Assembly (NCBI GenBank): GCA_013003465.1
Contig: JABDIZ010000091.1
Location: 1 to 15,204 of the forward strand
Reading direction: 5' to 3'
DNA: 15,204 nt
From: Rhodothermaceae bacterium
GTDB lineage: Bacteria > Bacteroidota > Rhodothermia > Rhodothermales > Rubricoccaceae
Part shown: in pieces, positions 6,762-13,547 of the stretch
Layout: every line of letters starts with the position of its first letter
How positions within the stretch are numbered: the stretch's first letter is position 1
The notes under the pieces: generated by a model
Told to the model about the DNA's origin: nothing
Seen by the model: only the letters and a program-made list of their open reading frames with translations
Database searches by the model: none
Translations under genes and position numbers: made by a program

Positions 6762-8825
6762 TTACTCGACGCGGAGGACGCGGGTCGTGGTCTCGTAGCG
6801 AGCCACGGCGCCGTCGGCCTCCACGCGGACGAGGTAGAGCCCGCTGGCGAGTTCGCTGCCCGAGAGCACCGCGCTCTGCTGGCCAGCGACCTGCTCGTTG
6901 ACGAGCGTCGCTACTTCGCGGCCCAGCACATCGAAGACGGTGACGCGGACCGTGGCGGCTTCCGGCAGCGTGTAGCCCACCGTCAGCGTCTCACGGAACG
7001 GGTTCGGGAAGGCGGCCGTGAGCGCGAAGGCCCCGGGGGTGCCTTCCGGCTCGTTCGCGACGACGCTGCTCGGATTCACCACAATGGCGAAGCGAGGCGT
7101 CTCATCACCGAGCTCCGTCGTGAATGTGTACGATTCCGTCGCGCGGAGGTCCACGGTGGTACCCGTAACGTGGTCTACGAGCGAGAGTGTCCACGTCTCT
7201 GGCACGTCGCGAAGCTCCGGCCAGGTGAGGGTCATGGCCGTGCCGATGGGCGCATTCTGCTCTACCGCAATGGCATCCAGCGCGAAGGAGAGGGCATCTG
7301 CTCCGATGGGCCGCGCGTCAATGACAAGGCTCGTCGCCGAAGCCTCCGTTTGCGTCATCATGGCGATGTACTCGGAGGACAGCGGCGTGAGGAAATGCGC
7401 GTCGAGACGGTCCACATCGGCTTCTGCCGTGGGGTCGATCTGCAGGAAGGCCTCCCCGTACATCTCCACACCGGCAACGGTGGCGTCGGCGCGGAGTGCG
7501 ATCACCGGAATCGCCGACTGGCGTCCGGAGAAGATGCCGCCGGTGGTGACCGCGTTGGCGTCGAGCATCAAGGAGGGGCTGGTTGCATTCGCCTTCACCC
7601 AGAAGCCCTGGAACGGCGCGATCAGCCCTTGGTTGAGGTTGCCGGTGGTGCCGTTCCACGTCCGGTAGCCCGCGGTCATGCCGTTCGGATTCCAGACGTA
7701 GACCGTCGCGTCGAGATTGACTGCCGTCAGCAGGTCCCAGTCGATGGTACGGTCGTACGGGTTACCGAGAAGGTTCCAGCCGTCCTCGTCAGGCAGGGCC
7801 GTCGGGGTGGTTTCGGTATACGTGACGGGGAAGTTGAATGGAAGGCTCGGGAGCACCCCGGAGGCCGTGAGGGTCTTCGGGAAACCTTCGGCCGAGCCGT
7901 CGTTGTCATCGTCCGAGTAGACGTAGACGAACGCGCCCGTACCGCTGCTCCATGTATTGGCCTGATCGGCAGGAGGCGTGTAGCCGTTGCTCTGATCACC
8001 GATGACTGACTCGTCGTAGAGCAGCACGTTCGTGGAGCCATTCGTGTTGTCAGCGCCCGGGAAACCCTGCGTCCAGACCGACCCGATCACCTCGTCGTAC
8101 GAGGTCCCGGTCGTCGGGTTGGCGAGCATGCGCCAGCCTTCGACGCCGTCCAGAAACACGGCCGCTGGGCTCGTCGTCACCTTGATGTTGTCGAGGTAGA
8201 GGTTGTTGCCTTCCTGATTCACGACCGAGAAGCGGATGCGAAGGGGGGCGCCATCCTGTGCCATCGGAGCGAAGGCAGAGAGGTCGATGGAGCGGGCTTC
8301 CCAGTCGGCTGCGCTAGCCGGCTTGAAGGCCGTGGCGAGGGGAGCGACGGTATCGAGATCCACGCCCGTCAGGCTCGCTGCAAACGAGTAGGAAGCACCT
8401 GCGTTCGTAGACACTTCGATCTCAAGCGTTTCGGAGATCGTGCCCCCAACGGTATCGCGTTGCGCGTAGGCCACGTCGAACATGAGGGTGAGGCCGGTGA
8501 CCTGGGGAACCGCGAACGTGGGCGAGGTGAGCAGGTAGTCGGTGGCTGCGATGTTGCGGTCGAAGTTGCGGAGGCGGGCCACGTTCTCCAGATTATCGTC
8601 CGGGTTGATTTCGTTAGCGACACGCCAGCCTTCGCCCGCGCCATCGGGGACTTCACTTTGTGTCCACATGCCGATGCCGCCCGCCCAGTCCTCCAAGAGG
8701 ACCAGGCTCGTGGCACTTGTGCCACCGAGCGCATTCTGTGCCTGGGCGGGCAATGCCAGCGCTGTGCACACCACGATGCCCGCAAGCAGGCCGGTTGTAC
8801 GATGAGAGAGTAGGGAACGAAGCAT
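6762..8825 (-). CDS. Secreted T9SS cargo protein, paralog of the metalloprotease C-terminal region, 687 residues
   Basis: Exported protein of unknown activity with no visible enzymatic motif. The ATG at 8825 starts a signal peptide (1-30) with basic SHRTT and cleavage after AQAQ. Residues 43-217 form a jelly-roll-like domain (from LLEDWAGG to NNLYLDNIKV). Then comes the shared module with EGWRMLA (229-235), WTQGFPGAD (251-259), DDDNDGS (305-311), DGWNLLGNP (348-356) and APFQGFW (403-409). An acidic beta-rich stretch leads to a T9SS type A sorting domain from FPNPFRETL (606) to the C-terminus TTRVLRVE. It parallels residues 430-1093 of the protein at 2226-5507 domain for domain, lacking only the protease and CARDB parts. 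Probably a surface-exposed binding or adhesion protein (inference). The open frame upstream of M1 lacks a signal sequence and was not used. Confidence 0.9.
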   Translation of the reverse strand: MLRSLLSHRTTGLLAGIVVCTALALPAQAQNALGGTSATSLVLLEDWAGGIGMWTQSEVPDGAGEGWRVANEINPDDNLENVARLRNFDRNIAATDYLLTSPTFAVPQVTGLTLMFDVAYAQRDTVGGTISETLEIEVSTNAGASYSFAASLTGVDLDTVAPLATAFKPASAADWEARSIDLSAFAPMAQDGAPLRIRFSVVNQEGNNLYLDNIKVTTSPAAVFLDGVEGWRMLANPTTGTSYDEVIGSVWTQGFPGADNTNGSTNVLLYDESVIGDQSNGYTPPADQANTWSSGTGAFVYVYSDDDNDGSAEGFPKTLTASGVLPSLPFNFPVTYTETTPTALPDEDGWNLLGNPYDRTIDWDLLTAVNLDATVYVWNPNGMTAGYRTWNGTTGNLNQGLIAPFQGFWVKANATSPSLMLDANAVTTGGIFSGRQSAIPVIALRADATVAGVEMYGEAFLQIDPTAEADVDRLDAHFLTPLSSEYIAMMTQTEASATSLVIDARPIGADALSFALDAIAVEQNAPIGTAMTLTWPELRDVPETWTLSLVDHVTGTTVDLRATESYTFTTELGDETPRFAIVVNPSSVVANEPEGTPGAFALTAAFPNPFRETLTVGYTLPEAATVRVTVFDVLGREVATLVNEQVAGQQSAVLSGSELASGLYLVRVEADGAVARYETTTRVLRVE

Positions 8826-9047
8826 AGAAGTTCGGGGGGATGGAGGGATGGGAGAAGTGCGGGGGAGGCAGAAGCCTTGCCGCCGATAAAGCGTTCGTTC
8901 CTCCAACTTGGGAGCGTCAGGAGGAGGGAACAAGATAAGATGGAGTCAAGCGAATGACACGTTATGGCTTCGATATGTACCCAATAAAGAACAGGCAGGC
9001 CCCAGTAGAGAGCGGCGGCGGACCGCGGACCGCGACTAGACTTGCTG

Positions 9048-10208
9048 TTAGTGTTGAAACAACGTTGGTTGCCGCCTCCTGTCAATCAGGATTTCGATGA
9101 GTCTCCGGTTGGCGCGGGGAAAGGCGTATCGGTCGAGATCGTCGATGCCGACCCAAGCGAGAGGCTGGTCGGCGTGATGCTTCGGCTTGCCCTCGCGCAG
9201 GCGGCACAGGAACGCATGCATCGTAATGCTGAAGTGCGAATACGCATGTGGGATGCGTGCGATCTCCTCGCCTACGTTGACGTCGATGCCCAACTCCTCG
9301 TGCACCTCGCGGCGGCAGGTCTCGGCGAGCGGCTCTTCGGCTTCCTGCTTGCCTCCTGGAAACTCCCAGAGGCCACCGAGCATGGCGTCCTCCGGGCGTT
9401 GCTGGATCAGCACGCGGCCCTGGTCGTCTTCGATCACGCCGACCGCGATCTCGTAATGCGGGGTCGGTTTCTTCTTGGAGACGACGGGGTAATGCTCGGT
9501 CTGGCCTTGCGCGAACGCGGCGCAGTCGGAGCGGAGCGGACAGCGCCCGCAGGCCGGGTTGCGCGGCGTGCACAGCGTGGCGCCCAACTCCATGATCGCC
9601 TCGTTGAACAGCCCGGGTCGTTCGGTGTCGAGCAGGTCGTCAGCGACGGCCTGGAGCGCGCGTCGCGTGGCGCCCTGGCGCGTGTCGGCCTCGACGGCGA
9701 AAACGCGGGCGAGCACGCGGATGACGTTGCCGTCGAGAACGGCCAGCGGGCGGTCGTAGGCGAGCGAGAGCACCGCCGCGGCCGTGTACGCGCCGACGCC
9801 GGGCAGCGCGAGGATGGCCTCTTCCGTGTCCGGCACCTGCCCGTCGTGGTCGGCGACTATCGCCTTGGCCGCGCGGTGCAGGTTGCGCGCGCGGGAGTAG
9901 TATCCGAGCCCCTCCCAGTTCTTGAGTACCGCATCGAGTTCGGCCTCCGCGAGGGCTTCGACTGTCGGGAAGGCGGCGGTGAAGCGCTCGAAATACGGGC
10001 GTGCCTGATCCACACGCGTCTGCTGAAGCATCACCTCGGCGAGCCACACGCGGTAAGGATCTCTCCGCCCATCTGGCCCCACTTCACGCCAGGGCATCGG
10101 GCGACGGTCTTCGGCAAACCAATCCAACAGGGCGCCACGAAACGCGGTGTGGTGCCGTGGTTCTACACGACTCAGGAAGTGCTCCGCGAGATCAGTCCAA
10201 CGGGCCAC
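9048..10208 (-). CDS. mutY: A/G-specific adenine DNA glycosylase MutY, 386 residues
   Basis: Base-excision repair enzyme removing adenine mispaired with 8-oxoguanine. The catalytic Glu is E58 in WLAEVMLQQT, and the helix-hairpin-helix LPGVGAYTAAAV is at 135-146 with catalytic D159 in AVLDGNVIRV. The 4Fe-4S cluster ligands C213, C220, C223 and C229 show the C-x6-C-x2-C-x5-C spacing. The C-terminal 8-oxoG recognition domain has NUDIX form with an apparently complete box (GKQEAEE to REVHEELGI, about 286-308), whereas many MutY proteins have degenerate boxes. The start is a GTG at 10208, one base after the stop of the upstream exported-protein gene; no in-frame ATG lies nearby. This gives about 20 residues before the usual family start, so the true start is not fully certain. 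Translational coupling to the preceding gene is likely. Confidence 0.96.
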   Translation of the reverse strand: MARWTDLAEHFLSRVEPRHHTAFRGALLDWFAEDRRPMPWREVGPDGRRDPYRVWLAEVMLQQTRVDQARPYFERFTAAFPTVEALAEAELDAVLKNWEGLGYYSRARNLHRAAKAIVADHDGQVPDTEEAILALPGVGAYTAAAVLSLAYDRPLAVLDGNVIRVLARVFAVEADTRQGATRRALQAVADDLLDTERPGLFNEAIMELGATLCTPRNPACGRCPLRSDCAAFAQGQTEHYPVVSKKKPTPHYEIAVGVIEDDQGRVLIQQRPEDAMLGGLWEFPGGKQEAEEPLAETCRREVHEELGIDVNVGEEIARIPHAYSHFSITMHAFLCRLREGKPKHHADQPLAWVGIDDLDRYAFPRANRRLIEILIDRRRQPTLFQH

Positions 10209-10209
10209 C

Positions 10210-10560
10210 CTAGTTGAGTTCGATGGCTAGCACCAGCGTGTCCGGCTGTACGCCCGGTGCGACGCGCTCGATCAGCACGAACAGGAGGCCGCGCTCGGCC
10301 GGGAGGGTGCGCCAGAAAAAGGAACGGTCCACCAGCCAGCTCAGCGCCGGGCCACGGAGCAGTCGGTACTCGGCTGCCCCTCCGCGGTAGGTTTCCGGCA
10401 GCGACAGCACCAGCGGCTCGCCAGCCTGGACACTGGCAAAGAGCGTATCTGCCGCGATGGAACGGACGAGCGGACGGTCCGGTTGGACGCCGGAGCGGGC
10501 CGCCAGGGGAGCGGCGAGCCCAAGCCATCCGAGGGCGGCAAGAATGAACAGAACGCGCAT
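10210..10560 (-). CDS. Small exported Ig-like protein, 116 residues
   Basis: Unrecognised small secreted or periplasmic protein. The ATG at 10560 gives MRVLFILAALGWLGLAAPLA, a clear signal peptide with likely cleavage after about residue 22 (AARS). The mature part is short strands and turns: AGEPLVLSLPETYRGGAAEY, then LLRGPALSWLVDRSFFWRTL, then PDTLVLAIEL. That layout (a Gly-Glu start, a P-x-x-W-L-like centre and a closing L-x-L-x-I-E strand) recalls single putative-Ig (He_PIG or cadherin-like) domains, but the match is loose. A TTG further upstream (10587) would only add nine residues before the signal peptide. Its stop is one base from the mutY GTG, so the two are probably co-transcribed. 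Its 5' end overlaps the divergent omp85 gene by 17 bases if both ATG choices are right. Confidence 0.72.
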   Translation of the reverse strand: MRVLFILAALGWLGLAAPLAARSGVQPDRPLVRSIAADTLFASVQAGEPLVLSLPETYRGGAAEYRLLRGPALSWLVDRSFFWRTLPAERGLLFVLIERVAPGVQPDTLVLAIELN

Positions 10561-12340
10561 ACGAGCGGGGAGGAACGACGGCGCCAAGATACGGGCGTCG
10601 GCGCGGTGTCGTGCAGCCGGGTTCTTGCTGTTGAGCCTGTTCGTGCTGCCCTCCGAAGCGCAGACGCCGCCGACCTGGCAGTTGGTTGCCGATGGGGAAG
10701 CGGTGGACTGGAGACCGACACGCGCGGTGCCTTCTGATAGCGCGGAGGCGGCAGCTGCGCTCGCCCTGGCGTATCTGCACCACGAGGGCTACGCGCTCGC
10801 TCGGATCGACTCGGCTACGATTGCTCAGGCGCCGACCCTCTACGCCACGCGCGGCCCCGTGGCCCAGGTTCGGAGGGTGACCCTGGAAGGGGCGAGCGCC
10901 GTCGGGGCCGATGAGTTTGCCGCCACGATGGCGACGCAGCCCGGTGACTCGTTCGACCGGGAGGCATTAGAACAGGATCTTGAGGCGCTGCTGGTCCGCT
11001 ACGAACGCCTGGGCTACCCGCTGGCGCAGGTGCGTCCCGCGATCACGCTGGACACCGACGCGGCGGTGCCGGGTGTGCACGTCCGCCTGCTCGTGAACGA
11101 GGGCGACGTCCTCCGTCTCGTTGGGGTCGAGCTAGAGGGCGACCGGCGCACCAGCGGGGCTCTCGCGGCGCGCGTGACCGATCTTCAACCCGGTCAACCG
11201 CTCGTGCCCTACGACCCCGAGGCCATCCGCCGCGCCCTCGAAGCGACCGGGCTTTTCGAAGAGGTCGGCGCGCCGGTGCTGGTGCTGTCGGACAGCGGCG
11301 CCATCGTGCGGGTGCCGGTCGCCGAAGGGCCGCCGGGCACCTTCGACCTCGTCCTCGGCTACCTCCCGGCCGCCGATGGACGCGACGGCTCCGTGGTCGG
11401 AAACGGGTTCATCGAACTGCGCAACCTCTTTGGGGGGGGGCGGCAACTGCGCCTTCGGCTCATCCGCAACCCCGGCCTCGTCTCCTCGGTCGATGTGCGT
11501 CTCTCGGATCCGTTTCTGCTGGGCTTGCCACTCCGGGTCGAGGGACAGTTTGCGGGCTACAGCCAAGACTCAACGTTCTCGCGTCAACAGTTCCGCATCG
11601 AGAGCGGGTACCGCGTGGCGCCGGGGCTGGAGCTTATCGCAGCGGCGAGTCGGGAAGCGGTCGAGCCAGGTTTCTTCGGCGCGCAACTCGTGGACGGACG
11701 CCCGCGCGTGGCGGCCTCCGATGCCGTCTTCGGCGGGGTCGGCCTGCGGTATCGTCGGCTTGATATCGGGGTGAACCCCCGGCGCGGCCTGGTGCTCGAA
11801 GCGCTGGCGGAGCAAGGGTTCAAACGACGGCAAGTGCCTGCCACCGACGGCGCTGGGGTCGTCGTGCCAGTGAATGTGCGGCAGCAGCGGCTGCTGGCCT
11901 CCGGCCGTTTGTTCGTGCCGACGTTCTCGCGCCAGGTGGCCGTCATGGGGGGGGAGGCTTCGGTGCTCCTCGGAGGACGAGCGGCCGGGGATGATGCGCG
12001 CGCGGTGTACGACGAGGGCGATCTGTTCCGCCTCGGCGGCGCGGCCTCGCTCCGCGGCTATGATGAGGATCGGTTCTTCGGCACGACCACGGCGCGTGCG
12101 CTGGCCGAGTACCGCTACCAACTCGACCGCACCTCGTTCGCCTTTCTCTTTGTGGATCTCGGCTACGTGGACCGCCCGCCGCTGCCGGATCTCGACGCCG
12201 AGCGCCTGTGGCTCCCCGGCTACGGCTTCGGGTTGCAGTACCGCACGCCGGTGGGCCTTGTCACGGTGACTTATGCCGTCAACCCGGATCTCGGCCTCGC
12301 GCAGGGGAAGGTGCATGCGGGGTTAAGCTTCGGGCTTTGA
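10544..12340 (+). CDS. Omp85-superfamily outer-membrane protein (BamA/TamA-like), 598 residues
   Basis: Predicted 16-stranded beta-barrel of the Omp85 superfamily with periplasmic POTRA domains. An arginine-rich N-terminus and hydrophobic core GFLLLSLFVL (26-35) ending SEAQ form a long signal peptide. POTRA-like folds lie at about 108-187 (VRRVTLEGASAVGADEF, ..RYERLGYPLAQVRP) and 190-262, and a probable partial one at 60-105. The barrel begins near 265. The superfamily hallmark RGY in loop 6 is at 504-506 (GGAASLRGYDEDRFFG), followed by FLFVDLGYV and GYGFGLQYRTPVGLVTVTYA. BamA itself usually has five POTRAs, so this looks like a TamA-type or accessory paralog; the substrate is unknown. The ATG at 10544 is preferred because the one at 10457 would add 29 residues inside the opposite gene. 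The gene contains G runs of nine (11432-11440) and eight (11947-11954) bases. Confidence 0.88.
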   Translation: MNRTRIRAGRNDGAKIRASARCRAAGFLLLSLFVLPSEAQTPPTWQLVADGEAVDWRPTRAVPSDSAEAAAALALAYLHHEGYALARIDSATIAQAPTLYATRGPVAQVRRVTLEGASAVGADEFAATMATQPGDSFDREALEQDLEALLVRYERLGYPLAQVRPAITLDTDAAVPGVHVRLLVNEGDVLRLVGVELEGDRRTSGALAARVTDLQPGQPLVPYDPEAIRRALEATGLFEEVGAPVLVLSDSGAIVRVPVAEGPPGTFDLVLGYLPAADGRDGSVVGNGFIELRNLFGGGRQLRLRLIRNPGLVSSVDVRLSDPFLLGLPLRVEGQFAGYSQDSTFSRQQFRIESGYRVAPGLELIAAASREAVEPGFFGAQLVDGRPRVAASDAVFGGVGLRYRRLDIGVNPRRGLVLEALAEQGFKRRQVPATDGAGVVVPVNVRQQRLLASGRLFVPTFSRQVAVMGGEASVLLGGRAAGDDARAVYDEGDLFRLGGAASLRGYDEDRFFGTTTARALAEYRYQLDRTSFAFLFVDLGYVDRPPLPDLDAERLWLPGYGFGLQYRTPVGLVTVTYAVNPDLGLAQGKVHAGLSFGL

Positions 12341-12347
12341 GCGGTGC

Positions 12348-12413
12348 GCTTGACGCATCGGGCTTGAGGCGGGGTAGCTTCCGGCGTCCAGCATTGTGCC
12401 TCCAGCGTCAAGC
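12348..12413 (+). repeat. Nested short inverted repeats between omp85 and nudix genes
   Basis: GCTTGACGC (12348-12356) and GCGTCAAGC (12405-12413) are a perfect 9-bp inverted repeat spanning most of the 80-base gap. Between and overlapping them are close variants: GCTTGAGGC (12362-12370), GCGTCCAGC (12384-12392) and GCCTCCAGC (12398-12406). Several alternative stems are thus possible. No U-tract follows, so it is not a standard terminator; an operator, processing site or intergenic repeat are alternatives. Confidence 0.5.
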
Positions 12414-12420
12414 CTGCTCC

Positions 12421-12969
12421 ATGAACCTCACCGAGACGAAGAAATCCCGCGAGCATCTCGTGGACGGTGTACTCCTCAAGGTCTATCGCGACACGGTCCT
12501 TCTGCCCGATGGCGGCGAATCCGTCCGCGAGTGGATCGATCACCCCGGGGCTGCCGCCGTGGTGCCCCTGTTCGCCGACGGCACCACGCTGCTCGTCCGG
12601 CAGTTTCGGTATCCACCGCAGCGTGAGTTCCTCGAAGTTCCGGCGGGCAAGTTCGACAAGGAGGGCGAAGACCCGGCCGAGTTGGCGCGCCGCGAGTTGG
12701 AGGAGGAAGTCGGCTACACGGCGGCGACGCTTACGCGCGTGGGGGAGACGTATCCGTGCATCGGGTACAGCAACGAGGTGATCCACCTGTTCTTGGCCGA
12801 GGACCTCTCGGAGCAATCCGCTGAAACCGACGATGCCGAGTTCGTGGTGCCCGTGCGGATGCCGCTCGCGGAGGCCGTGCAGCGGGCACGGGCCGGAGAG
12901 ATCTTGGATGCCAAGAGCACGGTCGCCCTGCTGCTTGTGCAGGCGTTTCTCGACCGCCGGGAGGCCTAG
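12421..12969 (+). CDS. NUDIX hydrolase, ADP-ribose pyrophosphatase-like, 182 residues
   Basis: Cytosolic hydrolase of nucleoside diphosphate derivatives. The N-terminus MNLTETKKSREHLVDGVLLK leads into VVPLFADGTTLLVRQFRYPP and LEVPAGKFD, typical of the ADP-sugar pyrophosphatase subgroup. The NUDIX box spans 76-99 and ends RELEEEVGY (91-99) with metal ligands E95 and E96. Between the first Gly and the next conserved Glu there are six residues instead of five, a one-residue insertion seen at KFDKEGE. The segment TYPCIGYSNEVIHLFLAEDL (110-129) also fits ADP-ribose-type substrates, but the substrate is not proven. The ATG at 12421 fits the family start; the longer frame overlaps the omp85 gene. 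secG follows 133 bases later. Confidence 0.93.
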   Translation: MNLTETKKSREHLVDGVLLKVYRDTVLLPDGGESVREWIDHPGAAAVVPLFADGTTLLVRQFRYPPQREFLEVPAGKFDKEGEDPAELARRELEEEVGYTAATLTRVGETYPCIGYSNEVIHLFLAEDLSEQSAETDDAEFVVPVRMPLAEAVQRARAGEILDAKSTVALLLVQAFLDRREA

Positions 12970-13037
12970 GGGGGCTCGCCGTCTTCACGTGCGATTACCA
13001 TCGCTGGGGCACTCATGCGTTGCCCAGGGGTAGTCCG

Positions 13038-13079
13038 AGGCCGTAGTTTTCACGGCTTCCGGCGACACGTTGTTCGCCG
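13038..13079 (+). other. Tandem hairpins in the secG upstream region
   Basis: AGGCCGT (13038-13044) pairs with ACGGCTT (13052-13058) including one G-U pair, and CGGCGA (13060-13065) pairs with TCGCCG (13074-13079) around an 8-base loop. The two stems are separated by one base and end 23 bases before the secG ATG. They could belong to the secG leader or the 3' end of the nudix transcript. No U-tract follows either, and neither matches a riboswitch I know. Confidence 0.35.
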
Positions 13080-13102
13080 CCCCCGACTGACTCCGATCTA
13101 CC

Positions 13103-13492
13103 ATGTTTACGTTTCTGGTCTTCCTCATCCTGCTGGTTGCCATCCTCCTGAGCATCGTCGTTCTTCTCCAGAGTGGGAAGGGCGGCGGGTTGGCCGGTAT
13201 CGCATCGGGCGGGCAGGCCACGCAGATCCTCGGCGCGCGCCAGGCGCCGGACTTCCTGGAGAAGGCCTCCTGGGCCCTCGGGACGGCGCTGATGGTGCTG
13301 TGCTTTGTGGCGCCGTTCACCATTGGCGGGATCGAAGAGCGCCGCAGTGTGCTCGAAGACCGCGCCACGGACGTTCCTACCGAATTCCCGATTGAGGCGC
13401 CTGCGGGGGGCACGGAAGCCCCAGCAGGAGGCACCGACGTTCCAGCTGCGCCGGCCACGCCTGCAGAGGGTACCGAGTCCGCGCCCGAATAA
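13103..13492 (+). CDS. secG: Preprotein translocase subunit SecG, 129 residues
   Basis: Small inner-membrane subunit of the SecYEG channel, which assists SecA-driven export. Two membrane helices (2-22 and 55-73) flank the cytoplasmic loop with the family signature LLQSGKGGGLAG (21-32), followed by ATQILGARQAPDFLEKA (39-55). Standard SecG is about 75-110 residues; here residues 77-129 form an extra Pro/Ala/Gly/Glu-rich tail containing a direct repeat of EAPAGGT (98-104, 105-111 region). Such tails are common and variable in Bacteroidetes relatives. The ATG at 13103 directly starts helix one and has no Shine-Dalgarno. A hairpin terminator follows. The T9SS cargo proteins in this window would need Sec export first, though no regulatory link is visible. 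Confidence 0.95.
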   Translation: MFTFLVFLILLVAILLSIVVLLQSGKGGGLAGIASGGQATQILGARQAPDFLEKASWALGTALMVLCFVAPFTIGGIEERRSVLEDRATDVPTEFPIEAPAGGTEAPAGGTDVPAAPATPAEGTESAPE

Positions 13493-13511
13493 GCATCCAC
13501 CGGTTTCTTCG

Positions 13512-13545
13512 AAAAGCCGCGTGTCCGTTGGACGTGCGGCTTTTT
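13512..13545 (+). terminator. Intrinsic terminator shared by secG and comF
   Basis: A 15-bp stem (13512-13526 with 13530-13544, two G-U pairs) with a 3-base GTT loop is followed by TTTTT on the plus strand, ending 20-53 bases after the secG stop. The A run at 13512-13515 gives a U run on the minus strand too, and comF stops at 13548, so it can serve both convergent genes. Confidence 0.9.
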
Positions 13546-13547
13546 CC

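Noticed and set aside
9018..9034. GC-rich repeat GCGGACC in tandem after mutY, as a terminator
   Set aside because: It is a short direct repeat around a CCGCGG palindrome and cannot form a hairpin with a usable loop; no T-tract follows.
8826..9047. Promoter for the second T9SS protein gene (TTGACT and TTATCT on the minus strand)
   Set aside because: The two hexamers are only five bases apart, and no TAnnTTTG element with proper spacing was found, so no promoter can be supported.
10457..10543. Upstream ATG for the Omp85 gene
   Set aside because: It would add 29 residues without signal-peptide features and lie wholly inside the opposite gene; the ATG at 10544 leads better into the signal sequence.
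12970..13102. Possible tRNA gene before secG
   Set aside because: tRNA genes often neighbour secG, but no GGTTCGA-type T-loop, acceptor stem pairing or anticodon arm could be laid out; only two simple hairpins are present.
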